A DNA stretch of 64,000 bases, taken from Ligustrum vulgare. Lineage: Eukaryota; Streptophyta; Magnoliopsida; Lamiales; Oleaceae. The notes beneath the pieces were generated by a model, which worked only from the letters and a program-made list of their open reading frames with translations, ran no database searches and was not told the DNA's origin. The stretch covers positions 38,176,497 through 38,240,496 of the forward strand of contig OY743176.1 of the NCBI GenBank assembly GCA_963555705.1, read 5' to 3'. Shown here piece by piece: positions 56,134 through 64,000 of this stretch. Both the position numbers and the translations under genes were made by a program. Within the stretch, counting starts at the first letter, position 1, and each line of letters begins with the position of its first letter.

Positions 56134-57042
56134 TTCTCTCTCTCTCAAACTAGTATGAAATTAATGGCAATAGATTTTGTGTGAATTATTTATTTCAAAT
56201 ATATGTGAACTCCAACTTCTATCTTTGTTAGCATTTATTTTCGTTGCTATTAAAGTTTTTTCTTTCATATATGTTGAATTGAATAGAAGTATCTCTAATA
56301 ATATCATTCTTGTGTTGCTGTTAACCTCTCAATTTTAATATCTTTGAACTCCAAGCATTAGTAGTCTAATCTCTCTCGTCTTACAGCTCTCATTTTTGCT
56401 TTTCCTGACTGAATTTAGACTTTAACCACAATAAGTTCAGTGTTAACATCTTGCTTTTTTATTCTAACTTTTAATATTCATGTGATAAAACAGTATTTTG
56501 AAAAAAACTCACTTCATATCGGACCTTATTTTACAGGTTTGTATAATACAGTAGTTATATTGAAAATGACTTTCTTCTTGACCGCGTAATCTAACCAACC
56601 TTTATGTGGTCATTTAAGGGATTGTTATACAGCTTTATATTTTTGAACTTAGGTGTTATTACTATCTATAAATGGAATATGACGTCAACAGAGAATTTTT
56701 ATAATTAATAAAAAAAAAATATGCTATACATATTGTTTGAAGAATTTGTATTACGTACCTCACTTGATGTGTTCATAGGACGTTCAAGTATGTTTCTTGA
56801 ATTTTTATACAAAAATAAAAAAATATATATAGAACTTTCTGATGCAACAACTAATTTTGTTCAGCAAATAAAAGCAACAGAATTTACTTTAGCTATTAGG
56901 TTATCTTGTTAATATACTGCAGTTTTGACATGCAATATCACTTATATTCCGTCAACTCATATTTTTTTCTTCTTCTTTGTTTTAGTAAGATAGATTAATT
57001 TTTCAATTTTTGGTCCAAACTTCCGATTTCTATGCATGCTCA
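53456..57042. other. Low-repeat stretch without identified gene
   Basis: No coding frame longer than background and no RNA gene recognised. Notable sites: a run of 20 G (54369-54388), a TG-rich tract (54975-54998), inverted telo-box motifs (55264-55291), and a 57-bp-spaced duplication of GAGAATCCGATATCATCTTC (55386 and 55443). Also a CT microsatellite (56101-56147). About 55038-55824 starts TGTTGGGATATTTTGG and could be a copia solo LTR, but no matching flanks were found. Promoter-like content near 55260-55470 could belong to a host gene or to such an LTR. Confidence 0.45.
55264..55291. promoter_or_regulatory. Inverted pair of telo-box motifs
   Basis: TTAGGGTTTCCCTAATTA is followed by AAACCCTAAACC. 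Telo-boxes (AAACCCTAA) occur in promoters of plant translation-related genes and as Polycomb recruitment sites. A pyrimidine-rich stretch follows. No downstream gene was recognised. Confidence 0.45.
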
Positions 57043-57496
57043 TGTTAGAAAATTCATTACATAAAATTATTTATCTATAATCCAAAATCATCATACTGAA
57101 TTATCAAGAATGAAATAACTGAAGCTGAAGCGTACATTTATCAAACGTGGTTCATGGTAATCGATTATAACGGTTGGGTCTTCCAAATCAACACATAATT
57201 TTTATTTTCTCTCTGATGATGGGATGTCAGAACATAATGAACAATACGTGTGATTCAAGGTCCATAATCGACTTTATATACTGAATTATCCGTTAACCAA
57301 ATTCGGTCCATCATGAAATTAAGAATAATGGCTTGGTATCTACATATAAAAGGTCATACATTAATTAGATGCATAAAAACCCAATATACCAAATTCATAT
57401 TAGATCACTTTAAATGGGTTTAACCAAATTTGATAGAATTTGATTCAATACACAATATTTCACATATAAGCTCACATGACTGATTAAAATCTTACA
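57043..57496 (-). repeat. 3' LTR of copia I
   Basis: A 454-bp segment with plus-strand ends TGTTAGAAAAT and ATCTTACA. It lies directly beyond the purine tract of element I (minus strand CCCAAGTGGGAGAT, 57497-57510). The mate beyond 60900 was not found. Confidence 0.68.
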
Positions 57497-57510
57497 ATCT
57501 CCCACTTGGG

Positions 57511-59600
57511 CTATATGCATAACCTTACAATTGTGTATGAATTATAATCTTATGAGTACTCAAAACTTTGCTATCATTATTCAATGCATCCCCAAACAAT
57601 CCGGTCCATCAATCATATCAACATAGGATCAAAGCGGCTTTCGCTACATTTATCGTAACTAAAAGCATTAATAGTCACGTATATCAACATAACTGAATGG
57701 CATGGATCAAGTATGAATGTGTAGCATGTAAATTACATGTAATGTAATCTTTAACATGCCTATTTCTAACTGGTCCAACCTTAATACCTTAGTGAAATCA
57801 TTTTCAAACAAGTTCAGAGATAATAAACTTGAAACCTCATAGATGTAACTAACTTTAACTATAAAATATATCCAAAAGGATAATAAATATGTCTAATGTA
57901 AAAGCACTCAAAATAAAACTCCCACTAAAATCAAATATCCTCAAGAAATATAACACCATTATAAGCAGAGTGCTCATGAAAGACCTTGGATGGTAATACC
58001 TTAGTAAGCGGATCCACAATTATGGAGTTTGTCTCAATGTACTCTTATTGACATTTGTCCACTCTGAACTGTATCCTTCACAACCAGGAACTTATGTCAA
58101 TGTATTTTAACTTAGTTGAGCTCCTGTTGTTACTGGAATATAAAATTGCTAAGTTATTGTCACAATATAAATTTAGTGGTCTTTCTATACCATACAGAAT
58201 GTGCAGCCCAATGACAAAATTTTACAGCTATATTCCATGATTAGATGCCTCAAAATGTTACAAACTCAGCTGCCATGGTGGAAGAAGCTATAAGTGTCTG
58301 CTAAGAACTCCTTCGAAAATAGCTCCTCCAACTAGCAAATAGATGTAGCCTGATGTGGATCTCCTACTGTTTTGGCATCTAGCAAAATTGGAATCATTAT
58401 ACCATATGATCTCCAACTGATCCGACTTTCTGTATGTGAGCATGTAATGTTTTGTTCTCTTTAAATATTGTATAACCATGTTTGGCTGCTTTCCAAATGA
58501 TCCATCTCAGGGTTACTTAAATATCTCGTTAGTATCCCAACAATGTACGCAATGTTCGGACATGTACAAACCTGAGTATACATCAAACTCCCAATAGCTG
58601 AAGCATAAGGGATCTTTTGCATTTTCTTAACTTCAAGATAAATTTTCGGGCATTGTTTGAGACTAAATTTGTCTCCCTTAGTGACAAGGTGTCCCCTAGT
58701 TTACTGGTTTGCATGCCAAACCTCTTAAGTGCTTTATTGATATAACTCTTTTGTGATAATCCAAAAAATACCCCGAGAGCAATCCCGATGTATTTGAATC
58801 CCTAATACAAAAGAGGCGTCACCAAGATCTTTCATCTCAAGATTCCTAGATAAAAAATCTCATAATTTTATGTGACATGTCTGTATCATTGGTGGCAAGC
58901 AATATATTGTCAACATACAAAACCAGGAAAATATACTTACTCCCACTGAACTTGTAATACACACAATCATCAACAACATTAATCTCAAAACCAAACAAGA
59001 TAATTACTTGATGAAATTTGTATTACCCTTAACATGAAACTTGCTTGAGCACATAAATAGATTTATTTAATTTGTAAACCATATGCGTTGGGTCTCCTGA
59101 TACAAAACTTTCTGGTTGCACCGTATACATCGTCCCATGAATGTTTCCATTGAGAAATGCCATCTTAGCATCTATTTGATGTAACTCAAGATCAAAATGT
59201 GTAACAAACTAACTTTCCTGAAAGAGTCTTTCGTTGAAACCAAATGGAAAGTCTCTTTATAGTAGATGCCTTCTTTTCAGTGTAAAGCCCTTAGTTTCAT
59301 GACGAGCCTTATATTTTTTCACATTACCTTTCGAATCCCCTTGGTTTAAAAATTCATTTAAGACTTGGCTTCGCACCTTCTGGTAATGGGAAAGAGACCA
59401 ATTTTTTTAGCTTGCATATGTTTATACTCCTTATTTATGGCATCAATCCACTTTTGAGAGTAAGAACCCACCATGGCCTGATGGAAATTGATTAGACCGT
59501 CTTCTATCATTCCATTATTTTCCTTATGTTTTTGGAGAAATACTATTAAATTATCTAGAATAGCATTTTTCCTTTCTCTCATGGATCTTCTCCTTAATGA
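57511..59600 (-). pseudogene. Copia I RNase H and reverse transcriptase
   Basis: Read leftwards: RT start near 59582-59358 (AILDNLIVFLQKH; FHQAMVGSYSQKWIDAINKEY), palm pieces to about 58900, and the active site YVDN (about 58898-58913) where YVDD is required. RNase H is at 58479-58288 with YLKRTKHYMLTYRKSDQLEI and FARCQNSRRSTSGYIYLLVGGA, and its C-terminal part runs to about 57950 (VADPLTK-like codons). Many stops and frameshifts. About 57511-57940 before the purine tract is non-coding. The lost Asp removes polymerase activity. Confidence 0.82.
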
Positions 59601-59849
59601 CTTTGGTTATTGAGGTTGTTGAGTTTGTACTTCTAAAATCTACCTTATTTTGGATGGGAGGTTCCTCAACATTTTTATTTGAGGTTCCAAATATACTTCT
59701 TGATCAATGACATATATAAAAACTTGTACATTGTCAAAAGCAATAGTAGGAATCAAAACTGATCATTCGTCAACTTCTTCCTTAAAGACAATATCTCAAA
59801 CCTTACTTCTCCCTCCAAACTCAACTTCCTCAAAAAATGTTGCAGTTCC

Positions 59850-60110
59850 AGTTTCAAAAATTGACTTGTGTGGGATCATAAGATTTATAGCCCCTCGATC
59901 GCTTAGAATAACCAATAAAGTAGCTGCTTACTGTTTTGGAGTCCAATTTCTTTATATTAGACTTAACTGGACATCCCCAAATGTGGAAATGCTTTAGACT
60001 AGGCTTTCTTCCTGTCAAAAGCTCATAAGGTATTTTAGCAGCTGCTTTAGTTGGTAATCTGTACAATCTTTCTTTAAATGTCCAGATTTCTGTAAAAAGA
60101 AACAACCTTC
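59850..60110 (-). pseudogene. Copia I integrase C-terminal region
   Basis: Recognisable text: LPTKAAAKIPYELLTGRKPSLKHFH, IWGCPVKSNI, KKLDSKTVSSYFIGYSKRSRGYKSYDP. This is the conserved stretch after the copia integrase core. The catalytic DDE core upstream was not found, so it was deleted. The next block to the right is gag. Confidence 0.82.
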
Positions 60111-60119
60111 AATGTCTTT

Positions 60120-60890
60120 ATGTGGTTTCTTTTATTCTAGACCCTTAGCAACTTTATGTTCTTATATGTTTTCTTCCCCTTATCTTTAGAGGTATTTGCC
60201 ATGTCAACACTTTCAGCTCTGTCCTGCTTCAACTTTTATTCCTCTTGCACACAAAATAGAATGACTCATTTAGAGTTCATTTCTCCCTTTGATAGTTACA
60301 ACTGATCTCAAATTGACTGAATTGTGCAAGAAGCTTGCACACTATGAAATGAGCTCATTGAGAGTCCATTTCTCAATTTGACAGTTATATCTAATCTTAC
60401 AGTTATATCTAATCTTAAATTGACTGAATTGTGTAGGAAGTGATATCAATACCAAATGCATGAGCAAGTCATCAGATAAGTCAAATTTTAGTGCCTTAAG
60501 TTTTTGAAGCAGTGTGGGTCATCTACATGATGTACACCCTTATTTTTCCATTTCAATTATACTTTAATGAAATCAAGCTTTGTAGAAGCGTGCTTGTTTC
60601 AGTCTTCTTGTTTTTAACAAAATGTTTCTTAATTTCGACAAGGAACTCATTGAAATTATTTACCTCCTTAGTACTGTACCACTAAAGGCTTCCGAAATAC
60701 CTCGCTTAATGATTACTAGACTCATGCGACATGAGAAATCTCACTTCTCAAAGTTCCTCCTTCGATCATTTAAACTTTCATTCGTCAAAGGTGCAGGTTG
60801 CTCAATCCGTAGTGCATGGTCTAGATCCATGCAGCCAAGAACAATAAGAATGTTCTCTTTTCGATCCATGAAGTTTGTCCCATAAACACC
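60120..60890 (-). pseudogene. Copia I gag remnant
   Basis: The N-terminal Gag phrase ENILIVLGCMDLDHALRIEQP and NFEKxDFSCRMSLVIIKR lies at about 60880-60690. CKLLAQFSQFEISCNYQ-like text, present twice, lies at about 60440-60280. The second copy arises from a short local duplication (LPTQFSQF-type segment). Gag, then the integrase end, without zinc knuckle, protease or integrase core, shows a large internal deletion. Confidence 0.65.
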
Positions 60891-61090
60891 TGGAATAAAT
60901 TTAAGCTATCAAAGATACTAGTAGCAAAACTTGAAACTGAATAGAGAACACTTAAAAAAAATAGCTCACAAAAGTACCTTATTATGCAAATCATACTTTC
61001 AAATAATGGTAGGGCCCATCAGAAGACACCTAGCACAACATCAATATTTAGTCTTTAGATAGAAATATTGACTTATAAGTGGTACTCTTG

Positions 61091-61480
61091 GTGTAGTGAT
61101 CAAACACTGACAGTAAGACATGTTAACCAATAAACCTTTCTTTGGACTAATTTATTGATCACATGTTAAATCAAATAACAGTCATGCGTTTATCTCCACA
61201 AGTTCACGTGAAATTCGAGCCAAAAATTGATCTTCCTTTGGGCTGATCAATATTCGCATGAATAACACACAAACACCTAATTTTCTCTTAGTGTAGTGAT
61301 CAAACACTGGCAATAAGACATGTCAACCAATAAACCTTTCTTTGGACCGATTTATTGATCACACGTTAAACCAAATAATTGCCACGTGTTTACCACCACA
61401 GGTGCATGTGAAATTCGAGCCAAACATTGACCTTCCTTTGGGCTGATCAACATCTGCATGAATAACACACACACAATACT
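61091..61480. repeat. Tandem duplication of a 200-bp unit
   Basis: Units 61091-61290 and 61291-about 61480 share GTGTAGTGATCAAACACTG, CCAATAAACCTTTCTTTGGA, TTCCTTTGGGCTGATCAA and ATGAATAACACACA. They differ at roughly one base in ten. The unit is non-coding and lies upstream of copia I gag, so it may be its leader or 5' LTR-adjacent region. Confidence 0.82.
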
Positions 61481-61489
61481 TTCTAATAT

Positions 61490-64000
61490 TCTAAGTTAAT
61501 TAATATCCACAAGAGAGGTTGCTTTGGCAACATGTTGCTTCAACTAACTTACTTTCGAATATTATATCTCTCAAAAGAGTCTGTTATACCAAAATTTGAA
61601 ACTGAAACCACTGATTTGCATATAAATTTGACTTTAGAGTTTGATTTATAGAATTTAGAACTTTAGAAGAAAGCAATCCTTAAGTTGGGATGATCAAATT
61701 GCAGTATTTTTAAACTTTTGGTGGCCAATTATGAAAAATTTTAAGCTTGAAGGACATAATTTCAATTTTTCCAAAACCTTATTGGCCAAATTAGGAGAAT
61801 TTCAAACTTTAGGTCCCTATTTGAAAGAATATCAAACTTTAGGGTCCAAATTAGAAAACTTCGAAACTTTAAGGAGTGAATTTGTAGCGAACCGAATTTT
61901 TAAATGTCAATTTTATTAATTAACTTGTGTCACTACAATTTTTCCTTGTAAATTTTAGAATTTATTTTAAGTCCGTCGAGTTGTCTAGCAAAACATTTAA
62001 TAAAAGAATTAAAAGTAATTTTTAATCTTTAAGTTCGATTATTTTTATCGGGTCAATTTTTATAGGAATAATTGCACAGTTTACTTTCATTAGTTAGTCA
62101 AAATGATATTTATTGTACAAAAAAAAAATGATAAATACTTCGTCCAAGAAATCAGTTGAAGCATGGGGCTTAAACCGTCTGAAAGCAAGAAGGAGAAGAA
62201 GTATCTGCCATTTTTCAAAATTCGATCTCCGGCCGTTCAACAACTAATAATCTAAGACCACCAATAGAACTGCGGGGTCAAGGTGAAGACTCGACCGGAG
62301 TGTGTGAAAACTAGAACTTAAAACCTAAATTCCCGCCAGTAGGGAGCTCTGATCGAGAAATGGTTTGCACCATTGGACTCTCAACATCAACGAGAATCTT
62401 CTAGTGTGTCGGGCATATTTTCGATGGAGGCGACAGTGGCGATTTCCGGCGGTGGCGGTGTTCTTCAGCGGCGGCTCCGGCAACGAATTTCGGATAGATT
62501 GTTCTACAGGACCTGCAGAGTCCATATTTGAGGTCCGTTACACCAAATTAAATTCAGTTTGGCTTGGGGTACTTAGTGCTGTGATTCAATGTTCTAGGTG
62601 GATTTTTGGTGTTCCATACTGATTTCTCACCTGTATATTGGGATTCTTCATTCTACTTCACCAATTTCATCTGTATACGGTTGAGCTGTTGCAGTGAGGC
62701 GTTCTTCTAATTTGGTTTTGAAGGTTGTGTTTTTGTGGTTTGATTTTGTTGGTGGGTGGTGGTGGCGGCTGTGGTTTGGTGATCGATGATGGTGGTTGAT
62801 GTGGTTTGGTGGTGATGGTGGTTATGTGGTTTGGTGATGGATGTGACTGGTGTATGAAAATTATTTGGTGAAACAAAATTGGTGAAATGACGAGGAAAGG
62901 TTGGGAGGTTTGGAAGTGGTGCTATAGCTTTTATGCCCAAATGGTGAAAATGTAGTGTATGAAAAGTGTTTAGTTTTGTAAAGTATCAAACTGTGATACT
63001 TAAAAAAAAATGTATGAAAACTGTTTGATTTTATATTTGAGATAAAGTATCATAAAAATTTGTAAAGTATCAAAACTCTAATATTAGAAAAAAATTGAAA
63101 ATATCATACTGTGATACTACAAAAAATGAAAAAAGTATCATAAGTATCATATTGTAATACTAAACAAAATTGAAAAGTATCATAAATATCATACTGTGAT
63201 ACTAATATAATCATAAGTATCATAGTATGATACTAACCTATTTGAGAAGTATCATAAGTATTTTTCAATTTTATTATAAGTAATTTTCAAATTTTATAAA
63301 ATTGAAGTAAATTTCAGTTTAATCCCTAAAAGTAGGGTATTTTTGTGAACACCCCAATTTTATACTCAACATCTATTTTAAATTACTCTTAGTCCAATAT
63401 TTCTCTTTGGCCCAAGTATCATGGTCAACCCAAAGTATAGCCCAATATTGGTCCAACTATATCCAAATTTTGAATTGAAAGTCAAATAGTAGGGCTCTTC
63501 TACAGTAACAATATCAAAAAACCAAAATCTGACATTCTCCATATCCAAAAACTTCACTCCCTGTAGAGCAAAATTCCACAAGAATTCTGGGAATTTCAAT
63601 TAGGAAAAAACTATCAACTCTTTGAATCATTTGTTTCCATTAATTTTAATCATCATTATCTACTAACTCATGTCGAGACATGGTCACATTTCAACAGTTT
63701 TTCTTCCAATCTGCAAGTTAAGTCTCAAACCCAATAAATTTTTCTCGGCAAATCTGATAAGGTAAATTCTCAAAATTTCAAAATTACATTCAGGGTTCTA
63801 CATCTTGTGTTCTTACAGTAAAAAAAAAAAAAAAAAAAAAAAAAAACCCCCGGGGGGGGGGGGGGGATTTTTCTTGATTCAAAAAAGGACACCGAAAATC
63901 AATATTTTCCAGCAACCAATGTAGCAACTAAGAAATTTTCAAGTTTAAAAGTTAGTTTTAACGAACTTGTCGCTACGACTCTCCAATCTTAACGGTCACC
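61490..64000. other. Right-end stretch without confident gene
   Basis: 61700-61920 holds AAACTTTAGG.CC-type degenerate repeats, then TGTAGCGAACCG at 61883, like the start of a J-type LTR. About 62420-62527 has an ATG-started 35-codon frame (MEATVAISGGGGVLQRRLRQ) that could be a transit-peptide-like first exon. The E2F-like ATTCCCGCC lies about 90 bp upstream. It ends in TGA or could splice at a nearby GT. 62740-62840 is GGTGGT-rich. 62985-63255 is an array of GTATCA palindromes. 63820-63866 is A27-C5-G15. Nothing else was recognised. Confidence 0.4.
62985..63255. repeat. Array of AGTATCA/TGATACT inverted motifs
   Basis: About a dozen occurrences of GTATCA or its complement TGATAC lie within 270 bp. 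Many pair as AGTATCATAGTATGATACT-like palindromes separated by AAAATTGAAA spacers. The region is otherwise AT-rich and non-coding. Confidence 0.8.

Noticed and set aside
62667..62940. Minus-strand Pro/His/Thr-rich ORFs
   Set aside because: They are the translation of a GGTGGT-rich simple-sequence stretch.

Overview
This window is repeat-dense nuclear DNA of a flowering plant, most likely a dicot. I found no confident intact single-copy host gene. Plant origin is shown by Ty3/gypsy and Ty1/copia pol genes of plant type, a Cassandra element with a 5S-rRNA-like LTR, initiator-tRNA-Met primer-binding sites (TGGTATCAGAGC), a CACTA DNA transposon with GT-AG introns, and LTRs with TG...CA ends and 5-bp target duplications. 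The species cannot be fixed from the sequence alone.

Layout. 1-3048: minus-strand Ty3/gypsy element (Retand/Tat-like), entering from the left edge as pro-gag and closing with its 5' LTR (2282-3048). 3049-32108: an old plus-strand copia remnant (E), split into three pieces by insertions. A large minus-strand chromovirus (A, 4565-27186, target duplication CAAAA) entered E. A itself received a second chromovirus (element 1, 9232-19510, duplication ACCAT). Element 1 received a solo LTR (J, 13930-16370). The 5' half of A was further replaced by a gag/RT/IN-less element C (21414-23869) and about 620 bp of other DNA. Also inside E sits a 3-kb composite (B, 28555-31600, duplication CTTAC) that starts as a chromovirus LTR and ends as Cassandra.

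33197-35424 holds a copia LTR, a short gene-like exon and a 5' LTR with primer site (D) of the family of C. 36531-49236 is a second plus-strand copia (F), split by a CRM-like gypsy element (G, 37696-48085) whose gag is in turn split by a 3.4-kb solo LTR (H, 39515-42919). 49920-53455 is a CACTA element carrying a decayed Ulp1-protease-like gene and no recognisable transposase. 57043-60900 is a minus-strand copia (I). 53456-57042 and 61490-64000 are the likeliest places for non-transposon DNA but show only promoter-like motifs and short tandem repeats.

The elements do not work together as a pathway. They form an insertion stratigraphy, and the nesting gives a relative order: E, then A and B; A, then 1; 1, then J; F, then G; G, then H. 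Every coding region is broken by stops, frameshifts or deletions. Several of the breaks are G-to-A or C-to-T changes, as expected of methylated, silenced heterochromatin. No element looks autonomous.
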